Position numbers and translations under genes: made by a program | Assembly (NCBI GenBank): GCA_023014335.1 | Contig: JAECYW010000008.1 | Span: 1,860,001-1,924,000, forward strand | Length of the DNA: 64,000 nt | DNA from: Galerina marginata | Taxonomy: Eukaryota; Basidiomycota; Agaricomycetes; Agaricales; Galerinaceae | Direction: 5' to 3' | Shown here: positions 1 through 10,397 of the stretch, piece by piece | How positions within the stretch are numbered: the first letter of the stretch is position 1 | Layout: every line of letters begins with the position of its first letter | The notes under the pieces: generated by a model | The model's database searches: none | What the model saw: only the letters and a program-made list of their open reading frames with translations | Told to the model about the DNA's origin: nothing

Positions 1-660
1 AAAACCCTGATGTCCAACAATCGCTGGTCTTTTTCATCCCGCCCCGGAAGCTCCAATAATAAAGCTCAAAGTATGTTTATTTGACTTTAATCTTTTATTC
101 ATCTCAATATTGTTGCTAATAGATTCATATGGCCGCGCCGGTCCTTCTCGTCCTATGGGCACCAAGAAGTTGAGTCCTGCCAATGCACAGCAGGCTCAAT
201 TCAAAAATTCAAAGTGGAAGCTGGGATATACCTGTGATGAGACCAGTGAGTTTCTCATTGATATCTTGTTTTTAAAGATATTAACTTGTTTATAACCAGT
301 TCCTATCTTGGATGGGAGATCTCTTCAGATTGATCTTCCAAAAGGTCTACGCAAGGTTGCCGAAACTCTTCCTGTCTTTCCAGGAGATATTCCAACTGGA
401 TCTTTGACTCTTGTTGGATACACCACTTTGGGTTATAACTCGCAGAAGTCCCCGGATGAGCTTACAATTGGAACCAACATCTGTTGGGCTGTGGTTTTGG
501 CAACACCAAAGGCGTAAGTGCAATGACCTTTATACTTTTAAAAAACATATTAATTAATAGGGTTTTATCAGGTAGAAGGATCTATGACTTCCCTCGATCT
601 ATGTGGCATGATGATCCCTTGTTTGATATGTTGAGACAAAGGTTATCAGAGCTTCATTGA
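1..660 (+). CDS. C-terminal part of an unknown fungal protein (partial at window start)
   Basis: Four exons can be chained: 1-70, 123-245, 300-513 and 561-660, separated by introns with GTATGT/AG, GTGAGT/AG and GTAAGT/AG ends of about 47-54 nt. The joined frame stays open and ends with the stop TGA at 658-660. The protein tail contains the stretches WKLGYTCDET, LDGRSLQIDLPKG, GSLTLVGYTTLGYN and a C-terminal RIYDFPRSMWHDDPLFDML. I do not recognise the family. The 5' part lies outside the window. Bases 661-919 show nothing beyond the convergent 3' end of the SET gene. Confidence 0.6.
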
Positions 661-1151
661 GTTTTTGTAGTCATATGGATGTCTTCATTGTTATTCAACT
701 AACAATGTTCAAAGCCCTCTTCTCATAATCTGGTATTCTCTCTGCATCTCGACGTCACACACCATGCCATACTCTCTTGTATATATCTCATTGAATGGCT
801 GTAAAAATTTTTCGAATCAATATATTATTTGTTCTTTTCTCTCAATATCAGAATGGCAAATTTTGACTGAAATTCAGGGTTATAAAAACATACAAAGAGG
901 AAATACAGCAGATGTTATGTTAATTTGGTCCCAGCTTGCGATTCTCTTTTTGTTTTGCTCTTTTGTTCTTTTTGGCTTTGTCTCTCTCCTCAATGTTAAT
1001 CTGATCTTCATCCTTCTTAGATGCTTCTGCCTCGTCCTCCTCATCTGGTATTTCCCTGCAATCTTCACATAAGCATTCAGCTCCATTCTCCTTGAAGTAG
1101 TCAACCCCATAGCAAAGCAAGATTTCTTCCTTGGCTTTGATATTCTTTGTT

Positions 1152-4100
1152 TACAAGTTCTTACGTAGTAAAAGAACTTGTTTTCTGGCCTGCATAGCAG
1201 GCAGAAATGGTTCCTAACAAAACCAATGGAAATTCTCCCACTGCTATAGTGACCCTGCATGGTTTCTGTATCTCAGCCATTACTGGGCCAATTATTATGA
1301 TCTTGATATCAAAAAAATCGTAAAAATCAGGGCTTTCATGTGGCATGGGTATCCAGGGACAATTAGGTCATGTGATCTGTTCACACAACCCAAAAAGCGC
1401 AAATTTGTCTGAATTTCCACTTGAAACAGATTTCAGTGGGCTAAATATGCTAAAATGTGTTGCCTAGACCAATATAGAATAATGTACAAATATTTACATA
1501 TGTTTTGCAATGATGTCATGGTGTCCAAATCTGGCAAACAGTCAGCTCAACTTGGTGAAAATCCGAAAATTGGTATTAAACTGACTGGATAACCCATAAA
1601 AGGCACACCAAACATGGCAAAACATGACCAAATGACTTGAATATAATGTTCTAGATGCTTACATAATCAAACTCACAGCAGGACTTTGTGCAATTGCCTT
1701 GGAATCAGTTGATGCACCAAGTTAGACCAAAATATTTTTAGGATTATGTCATGTGATATGTGTGCACAGACCACCTGTTAGGTAAAAAAAAACATTATCA
1801 GTATTTTATTTTATTTTAATACCTTTAAAATCTCTTAAAATGGCTTATTTACTGTGTATTTCAAATAATATTCCGCATTTGGTAAGTCACATAAATATGT
1901 GACAATACCTATGTGACATCATTTTGTAGCCCTGATTTTTCTGATAATTACACATCTTGTTTCAAGGCAATCCAATAAAAACTAAGCGACGTATGAATTA
2001 ATCTTGTTTCAAGTTCTTACGTAGTAAAAGAACTTGTTTTCCGGCCTGCATAGCAGGCAGAAATGGTTCCTAACAAAACCAATGGAAATTCTCCCACTGC
2101 TATAGTGACCCTGCATGGTTTCTGTATCTCAGCCATTACTGGGCCAATTTTTATGATCTTGATATCAAAAAAATCGTAAAAATCAGGGCTTTCATGTGGC
2201 ATGGGTATCCAGGGACAATTAGGTCATGTGATCTGTTCACACAACCCAAAAAGCGCAAATTTGTCTGAATTTCCACTTGAAACAGATTTCAGTGGGCTAA
2301 ATATGCTAAAATGTGTTGCCTAGACCAATATAGAATAATGTACAAATATTTACATATGTTTTGCAATGATGTCATGGTGTCCAAATCTGGCAAACAGTCA
2401 GCTCAACTTGGTGAAAATCCGAAAATTGGTATTAAACTGACTGGATAACCCATAAAAGGCACACCAAACATGGCAAAACATGACCAAATGACTTGAATAT
2501 AATGTTCTAGATGCTTACATAATCAAACTCACAGCAGGACTTTGTGCAATTGCCTTGGAATCAGTTGATGCACCAAGTTAGACCAAAATATTCCCAGGGA
2601 TATGTCATGTGATATGTGTGCACAGACCACCTGTTAGGTAAAAAAAAACATTATCAGTATTTTATTTTATTTTAATACCTTTAAAATCTCTTAAAATGGC
2701 TTATTTACTGTGTATTTCAAATAATATTCCGCATTTGGTAAGTCACATAAATATGTGACAATACCTATGTGACATCATTTTGTAGCCCTGATTTTTCTGA
2801 TAATTACACATCTTGTTTCAAGGCAATCCAATAAAAACTAAGCGACGTATGAATTAATCTTGTTTCAAGTTCTTACGTAGTAAAAGAACTTGTTTTCCGG
2901 CCTGCATAGCAGGCAGAAATGGTTCCTAACAAAACCAATGGAAATTCTCCCACTGCTATAGTGACCCTGCATGGTTTCTGTATCTCAGCCATTACTGGGC
3001 CAATTTTTATGATCTTGATATCAAAAAAATCGTAAAAATCAGGGCTTTCATGTGGCATGGGTATCCAGGGACAATTAGGTCATGTGATCTGTTCACACAA
3101 CCCAAAAAGCGCAAATTTGTCTGAATTTCCACTTGAAACAGATTTCAGTGGGCTAAATATGCTAAAATGTGTTGCCTAGACCAATATAGAATAATGTACA
3201 AATATTTACATATGTTTTGCAATGATGTCATGGTGTCCAAATCTGGCAAACAGTCAGCTCAACTTGGTGAAAATCCGAAAATTGGTATTAAACTGACTGG
3301 ATAACCCATAAAAGGCACACCAAACATGGCAAAACATGACCAAATGACTTGAATATAATGTTCTAGATGCTTACATAATCAAACTCACAGCAGGACTTTG
3401 TGCAATTGCCTTGGAATCAGTTGATGCACCAAGTTAGACCAAAATATTCCCAGGGATATGTCATGTGATATGTGTGCACAGACCACCTGTTAGGTAAAAA
3501 AAAACATTATCAGTATTTTATTTTATTTTAATACCTTTAAAATCTCTTAAAATGGCTTATTTACTGTGTATTTCAAATAATATTCCGCATTTGGTAAGTC
3601 ACATAAATATGTGACAATACCTATGTGACATCATTTTGTAGCCCTGATTTTTCTGATAATTACACATCTTGTTTCAAGGCAATCCAATAAAAACTAAGCG
3701 ACGTATGAATTAATCTTGTTTCAAGTTCTTACGTAGTAAAAGAACTTGTTTTCCGGCCTGCATAGCAGGCAGAAATGGTTCCTAACAAAACCAATGGAAA
3801 TTCTCCCACTGCTATAGTGACCCTGCATGGTTTCTGTATCTCAGCCATTACTGGGCCAATTTTTATGATCTTGATATCAAAAAAATCGTAAAAATCAGGG
3901 CTTTCATGTGGCATGGGTATCCAGGGACAATTAGGTCATGTGATCTGTTCACACAACCCAAAAAGCGCAAATTTGTCTGAATTTCCACTTGAAACAGATT
4001 TCAGTGGGCTAAATATGCTAAAATGTGTTGCCTAGACCAATATAGAATAATGTACAAATATTTACATATGTTTTGCAATGATGTCATGGTGTCCAAATCT

Positions 4101-4575
4101 GGCAAACAGTCAGCTCAACTTGGTGAAAATCCGAAAATTGGTATTAAACTGACTGGATAACCCATAAAAGGCACACCAAACATGGCAAAACATGACCAAA
4201 TGACTTGAATATAATGTTCTAGATGCTTACATAATCAAACTCACAGCAGGACTTTGTGCAATTGCCTTGGAATCAGTTGATGCACCAAGTTAGACCAAAA
4301 TATTCCCAGGGATATGTCATGTGATATGTGTGCACAGACCACCTGTTAGGTAAAAAAAAACATTATCAGTATTTTATTTTATTTTAATACCTTTAAAATC
4401 TCTTAAAATGGCTTATTTACTGTGTATTTCAAATAATATTCCGCATTTGGTAAGTCACATAAATATGTGACAATACCTATGTGACATCATTTTGTAGCCC
4501 TGATTTTTCTGATAATTACACATCTTGTTTCAAGGCAATCCAATAAAAACTAAGCGACGTATGAATTAATCTTGT
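1152..4575 (+). repeat. Tandem array of four 856-bp units
   Basis: Units start at about 1152, 2008, 2864 and 3720, and a fifth head starts at 4576. The period is exactly 856 bp. Units 2, 3 and 4 look identical by eye. Unit 1 differs at a few bases (for example ttattatgatc instead of tttttatgatc, and tttttaggattatg instead of ttcccagggatatg). Each unit contains the element's own 5' terminal hairpin. Near-identity implies very recent amplification or conversion. Confidence 0.9.
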
Positions 4576-4962
4576 TTCAAGTTCTTACGTAGTAAAAGAA
4601 CTTGTTTTCCGGCCTGCATAGCAGGCAGAAATGGTTCCTAACAAAACCAATGGAAATTCTCCCACTGCTATAGTGACCCTGCATGGTTTCTGTATCTCAG
4701 CCATTACTGGGCCAATTTTTATGATCTTGATATCAAAAAAATCGTAAAAATCAGGGCCTTCCTGGTCACGTGACCAGGCCGTTTTAGGCTTGTTAGAACC
4801 GCCTCATTTTTCTGCTTTTTTTGAGTATAAGATCAGCCCAATCGGTTCAGATTTGAGCGGACTATGCATTATTTACTTATTTAACATATATTTATGTCGT
4901 AACACGCACCCACAAAGTCAGAACTTGTTTTTGCCATGCGCAGCAATGGCCTCTGACCAAGT
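1152..4962 (+). mobile_element. HLE-1: Helentron-like non-autonomous element with four tandem 5' units
   Basis: It begins TACAAGTTCTTA after a host T (1151) and ends CTCTGACCAAGT at 4962. The 5' repeat ACAAGTTCTT forms a 10-bp hairpin with AAGAACTTGT eight bases later. The 3' end has the inverted copy GTAAGAACTTGT-like repeat (here degenerate) and the GCCAT..ATGGC hairpin. Inside are five copies of the 5' head and four full 856-bp units before the 3' tail. No target-site duplication beyond a possible T: the empty site is ctttgtt|gccataat and it restores the SET reading frame. Confidence 0.85.
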
Positions 4963-5886
4963 GCCATAATGGTAAAAGCATATGTGTTTCGAATAGCAAT
5001 AAACTATCCAGATTTATTAATATTAAATACCTGTAAACAAGAATTGAAACTCACCTCAACATTATAAGAAACACAGCGATGGTTAATGAACCTAATAGGT
5101 CCAATCAAGAGTTTTTCTTCAAAGGAGCCATCATTGCGGTTGTGTTCATGAGGAGTGATTGTGGAGAGATCAGTGTACTTTTCAGCTCGATCCTCTGGCA
5201 TTAAACCAAGAAGTTCTTGGATATATTCTCCTTGTACAATGTCCTTGTTGGCATAAATTGCAAAACCTTTTTGTTTAGCATGGCCAAGAGGTTTGACCTT
5301 AAGATGCACTATGGCTGCTGGATTAATAACCAAACTGTAGGCAGTGATGCACCTGTGAGGCAATATTAATAGTATATAGATAGATAGATATCTTAAAACC
5401 CACCAAAATAGAGTTTCCAAACTTTCTTTTTTCTTGTTTTCCCAGACAAGTGCAGGATAATGATGAAGAATACTAGTTGCAAGCTTTTTCACAGTGGCTA
5501 TATATCCATGTGGATCTTGAAAATTAAGGTTGTGCTTGACCTTTTCAAACATAGACCAGATCATAGAGTGACCGAAAGGTTCCATATTTGTATCAAAAGA
5601 GATGGTTTGAATATTATGACTTCTGTTCTGGGATTTTTGCTTCTGTTGAGCAAAGAGAGCATTGACGATAAGAGGGTCGATATGTAGTATAGCTTGGGAA
5701 GGAAGAACAGAAAGGGACAAGTCATTTTAAATACAAGAGAGAATTGAATGGAATTTGCTGGATTCCAGGTAATAGCAGGATGAGAGGTAGAAGCAACTGC
5801 AGAGTCTGCCATTGGAGTGAGTGAAAGAAATTAAAGCTCATTGTAGTATCCTGGAATCTTATATAGACATACCCACATAGGTTTAG

Positions 5887-6298
5887 GGCTGCGCGATACT
5901 AATCTCATAGCTTTAAAGGCTGCGCGATACTAATCTCATAGCTTTAAAGGCTGCACGATACTAATCTCATAGCTTTAAAGGCTGCGCCATACTAATTTCA
6001 TAGCTTTAAAGGCTGCGCCATACTAATTTCATAGCTTTAAAGGCTGCGCGATACTAATTTCATAGCTTTAAGACGGTGTGATGATACTTAGATAGCTTTA
6101 ATGACTGTGCAGTGCTATATGCATAGCTTTAATGACTGTGCAATGCTATGTATATGGCTTTAATGACTGCGCAATGCTATGTACATAGCTTTGATGACTG
6201 CGCAGTGCTATATGCGTAGGTTTAATGACTGCGCAATGCTATGTATATGGTTTTAATGACTGCGCAATGCTATGTACATGGCTTTAATGGCTGCGCAG
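5887..6298. repeat. 31-bp minisatellite, about 13 copies
   Basis: Repeats of the form GGCTGCGCGATACTAATC...ATAGCTTTAAA, period 31 bp. An early block (5887-6070) keeps the 'gatactaatctcatagctttaaa' version. A later block (6090-6298) keeps a 'gactgcgcaatgctatgtacatagctttaat' version with the same period. It lies upstream of the SET gene start and is transcribed divergently from it, so it could sit in a promoter region. No open frame is maintained through it. Confidence 0.85.
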
Positions 6299-6463
6299 CA
6301 CAGCACTATCCATCATTTATTGTACTATTTTTGTCTTTCAACATCTTTATAAGCGACTGACCTGGGTGTGGATCAGTAGCGATTTCCGCAAGACTCTCCA
6401 CATCTGCTTATATCAACCTATATTCTATATTTCTTTGCCTACTTCCTTTTTCTATCACACAGA

Positions 6464-6756
6464 ATGGTCTTAATGACCTTCCATGCACCTGGTTTCCAGA
6501 GTTTAAAGGCTGAGGATGCAACTTTGTAAGTAAATTGGCAGTTATTTGTTACTTGTCTGATTCCTTTATCAGAAAACCTTGGAAACAGGGTGAACAGCAT
6601 TTTCCACGCCTGGTTTTCATAGGTTAAAAGTCCAAAGTAAGTAAATCCACTATCATCTATTATATCACTTGTCTGATTGTTTTCATAGAAACCTTTGGAA
6701 GGGGGTCTCCCCCACAGATGAATCCCTCTCCTATCATAGGAGGAAGGAGATAGGGT
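6464..6756 (+). other. Two related exon-intron-like modules, no confident gene
   Basis: Two adjacent stretches resemble each other: TTCCATGCACCTGGTTTCC..GTAAGTAAAT..CTTGTCTGATT..AG AAAACC.. and TTCCACGCCTGGTTTTC..GTAAGTAAAT..CTTGTCTGATT..AG AAACC... Each looks like a short exon, a GTAAGT intron and an acceptor. An ATG at 6464 opens the first one, but the joined frame hits TAA soon after. The module ends at HLE-2. Removing HLE-2 puts TAG and then AATAAA at the junction. This could be the remnant of a small duplicated gene. Confidence 0.3.
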
Positions 6757-9700
6757 TACAAGTTCTTACGTAGTAAAAGAACTTGTTTTCCGGCCTGCAT
6801 AGCAGGCAGAAAACATTCCTAACGCAATGGTTCGAAATTCTCCCACTCATACAGTGACCCTGCATGGTTTCTGTATCTCAGCCATTACTCAGCCAATTTT
6901 GATGATTTTGGTATCAAAAAATTCGTAAAAATCAGGGCTTTCATGTGGCATGGGTATCCAGGGACGATTCGGTCATGTGATCTGTTCACACGACCCAAAA
7001 AGCGGAAATTTGTGTGAATTTACACTTGAAGCAGATTTCAGTGAGCTAGATATGCTAAAATATGTTGCCCAGACCAATCTAAAATAATGTACAAATATTT
7101 ACATATGTTTTGCAATGATGTCATGGTGTCTAAATCTGGCAAACAGCCAGCTTAACTCAGTGAAAATCGCAAAATTGGTGTTAAACTGACTGGATAACCC
7201 ATAAAAGGCATACCAAACAATGCAAAACATGACCAAATAGCTTCAATATGATGTAATAGATGCTTACATAATCAAACTCACAACAGAACTCTGTGCAATT
7301 GCCTTGGAATCAGTTGATGCACCAAGTTAGACCAAAATATTCTCAGGGATATGTCATGTGATATGTGTGCACAGACAATCTCTTAGGTAAAAAACATTAT
7401 CAGTATTTTTATTTTATTTTAATGCCTTTAAAATCTCTCAATATAGCTTATTTACTGTGTTTTCAACAATATTCCGCATTTGGTAAGTCACATAAAGATG
7501 TGACAATACGCATGTGACACCATATTTTAGCCCTGATTTTTCTGATAATTACACATTTTGTTTCAAGGCAATCTGATAAAAACTAAGCGACGTATAAATT
7601 AATCTTCTTATAAGTTTCTTATTGTAGTCTAATAATTAATCTTGTTACAAGTTCTTACGTAGTAAAAGAACTTGTTTTCCGGCCTGCATAGCAGGCAGAA
7701 ATGGTTTCTAACGCAATGGTTGGAAATTCTCCCACTCATACTGTGACCCTGCATGGTTTCTGTATCTCAGCCATTACTGGGCCAAATTTTATGATTTTGG
7801 TATCAAAAAAATCGTAAAAATCAGGGCTTTCATGTGGCATGTGTATCCAGGGTTGATTAGGTCATGTGACCTGTTCACACAACCCAAAAAGCGCAAATTT
7901 GTGTGAATTTACACTTAAAACAGATTTCAGTGAGCTAGATATGCTGAAATGTGTTGCCCAGACCAATCTAGAATAATGTACAAATATTTACATATGTTTT
8001 GCAATGATGTCATGGTGTCCAAATCAGGCAAACAGTCAGCTCAACTTGGTGAAAATCCGAAAATTGGTGTTAAACTGACTGGATAACCCATAAAAGGCAC
8101 ACCAAACATTGCAAAACATGACCAAATAACATGAAAATAATGTTCTAGAAGCTTACATAATCAAACTCACAGCAGGACTTTGTGCAATTGCCTTGGATTT
8201 GGTAATGCACCAACTTGGACCAAAATATTCCCAGGGATATGTCATGTGATATGTGTGCACAGACCACCTATTAGGTAAAAAAACATTATCAGTATTTTTA
8301 TTTTATTTCAATGCCTTTAAAATCTTTCAATATAGCTTATTTACTGTGTATTTCAACAATATTCCGCATTTGGTAAGTCACATAGAGATGTGACAATACC
8401 TATGTGACACCATCTTTTAGCCCTGATTTTTCTGATAATTACACATTTTGTTTCAAGGCAATCCGATAAAAACTAAGTGACGTAAGAATTAATCTTTTTA
8501 CAAGTTTCTTATTGTAGTCTAATAATTAATCTTGTTACAAGTTCTTACGTAGTAAAAGAACTTGTTTTCCGGCTTGCATAGCAGGCAGAAATGGTTTTGC
8601 TGCATGGTTTCTGTATCTCAGCCATTACTGGGCCAAATTTTATGATTTTGGTATCAAAAAAATCGTAAAAATCAGGGCTTTCATGTGGCATGTGTATCCA
8701 GGGTTGATTAGGTCATGTGACCTGTTCACACAACCCAAAAAGCGCAAATTTGTGTGAATTTACACTTAAAACAGATTTCAGTGAGCTAGATATGCTGAAA
8801 TGTGTTGCCCAGACCAATCTAGAATAATGTACAAATATTTACATATGTTTTGCAATGATGTCATGGTGTCCAAATCAGGCAAACAGTCAGCTCAACTTGG
8901 TGAAAATCCGAAAATTGGTGTTAAACTGACTGGATAACCCATAAAAGGCACACCAAACATTGCAAAACATGACCAAATAACATGAAAATAATGTTCTAGA
9001 AGCTTACATAATCAAACTCACAGCAGGACTTTGTGCAATTGCCTTGGATTTGGTAATGCACCAACTTGGACCAAAATATTCCCAGGGATATGTCATGTGA
9101 TATGTGTGCACAGACCACCTATTAGGTAAAAAAACATTATCAGTATTTTTATTTTATTTCAATGCCTTTAAAATCTTTCAATATAGCTTATTTACTGTGT
9201 ATTTCAACAATATTCCGCATTTGGTAAGTCACATAGAGATGTGACAATACCTATGTGACACCATCTTTTAGCCCTGATTTTTCTGATAATTACACATTTT
9301 GTTTCAAGGCAATCCGATAAAAACTAAGTGACGTAAGAATTAATCTTTTTACAAGTTTCTTATTGTAGTCTAATAATTAATCTTGTTACAAGTTCTTACG
9401 TAGTAAAAGAACTTGTTTTCCGGCTTGCATAGCAGGCAGAAATGGTTTTGCTGCATGGTTTCTGTATCTCAGCCATTACTGGGCCAAATTTTATGATTTT
9501 GGTATCAAAAAAATCGTAAAAATCAGGGCCTTCCTGGTCACGTGACCAGGCCGTTTTAGGCTTGTTAGAACCGCCTTATTTTTCTGCTTTTTTTGAGTAT
9601 AAGATCATCCCAATCGGTTCAGATTTGAGCGGACTACCTATTATTTACTTATTTAACATGTATTTAGATAATAACACAAACCCCCAAGGTAAGAACTTGT

Positions 9701-10044
9701 TTTTGCCATGCGCAGCAATGGCCTCTGAACAAGTTCGAAATTTTCCCACTGCTATAGTGACCCTGCATGGTTTCTGTATCTCAGCCATTACTGGGCCAAT
9801 TTTTATGATCTTGGTATCAAAAAATTCGTAAAAATCAGGGCCTCCCTGGTCACGTGACCAGGTTGTTTTAGGCTTGTTAGATCCGCCTCATTTTTCTGCT
9901 TTTTTTGAGTATAAGATCATCCCAATAGCTTCAGAACTGACCGGACTATGCATTATTTACTTATTTAACCTTTATTTATAGTCGGACTTACCTTAAAAGT
10001 AAGAACTTGTTTTTGCCATGCGCAGCAATGGCCTCTGACCAAGT
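6757..10044 (+). mobile_element. HLE-2: Helentron-like element with four 5' heads and two tails
   Basis: Starts TACAAGTTCTTA after T 6756 and ends CTCTGACCAAGT at 10044. Heads start at 6757, 7646, 8536 and 9387 (periods 889, 890 and 851; the last head has lost about 39 bp). A complete tail ends with GAACAAGT near 9735. It is followed directly by a 5'-truncated head (from tcgaaattttccc) and a second complete tail. The units are more diverged from each other than in HLE-1, suggesting an older array. 10045-10237 and 10280-10385 contain no recognisable gene. Confidence 0.8.
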
Positions 10045-10237
10045 AGAATAAATATATAGTCTGGGTTTTTGTAACTTAGTTATCTCACAGATGAATGGCT
10101 TGCCTATTATAAGAGAAAGAAGACAGAGAAGATTAATGAATTGTATTCTTATACAGCCAAATGTCTATAGCTTTTTATGTTTTTTATAGTAACAGACGTG
10201 TTTCTAAGACTTTATAATTTTTGAGTGGCTGTGCAAC

Positions 10238-10279
10238 CTAACCCTAAGAGGACCGACGTGTCGGTCCTCTTAGGGTTAG
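10238..10279. repeat. 42-bp palindrome with telomere-like ends (copy 1, one mismatch)
   Basis: The left half reads CTAACCCTAAGAGGACCGAC and the right half is its complement ending in TTAGGGTTAG. The centre is ACGTGT, where the second copy at 23552 has ACGCGT, so this copy has a C-to-T change at a CpG. The flanks of the two copies are unrelated. Confidence 0.85.
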
Positions 10280-10397
10280 CTTTAAAAGTACTGTCCAAGC
10301 TATATGTTCATTTTGCTTGCAACTATAAATTGAATAACATTTTTTATATTGTAAGCAAATACCTAACAGTTTAATCGCAGTATTCAATCAGGTAATT

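Larger units (their letters stand above)
920..5812 (-). pseudogene. SET-domain protein gene split by a 3.8-kb HLE insertion
   Basis: Minus-strand exons are about 5720-5404, 5352-5055, 5003-4963 and, beyond the insertion, 1151-920 (stop at 920). Introns 5404<5403-5353 and 5054-5004 are both 51 nt with GTGGGT/AG and GTGAGT/AG ends. SET hallmarks are present in order: GFAIYANKDIVQGEYIQELLG, GPIRFINHRC..NVE (the Asn-His substrate/cofactor motif), then KEEILLCYG and a post-SET-like CLCEDC cysteine cluster. Proteins of this type are lysine methyltransferase-like; a substrate cannot be inferred. The HLE at 1152-4962 falls inside the last exon. Removing it joins ATIMA-type sequence TIMA|TKNIKAKEEI in frame, so the gene was intact before insertion. 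The C-terminus is a charged K/E-rich tail. The true start is uncertain: ATG at 5720 fits the SET frame, while an ATG at 5812 would need another intron. Unless the insert is removed, the catalytic YG/post-SET part is separated from the rest. Confidence 0.75.

Noticed and set aside
1161..3914. Repeated 61-residue frames on the minus strand (MPHESPDFYDFF..) in each 856-bp unit
   Set aside because: They are inside the HLE heads, overlap terminal hairpins, have no recognisable domain and differ in length between subtypes. They are open by chance in a repeated sequence.
1152..10044. CRISPR array
   Set aside because: The repeats are 856-890 bp tandem units or 31-bp head-to-tail units without unique spacers, and the organism is a fungus.
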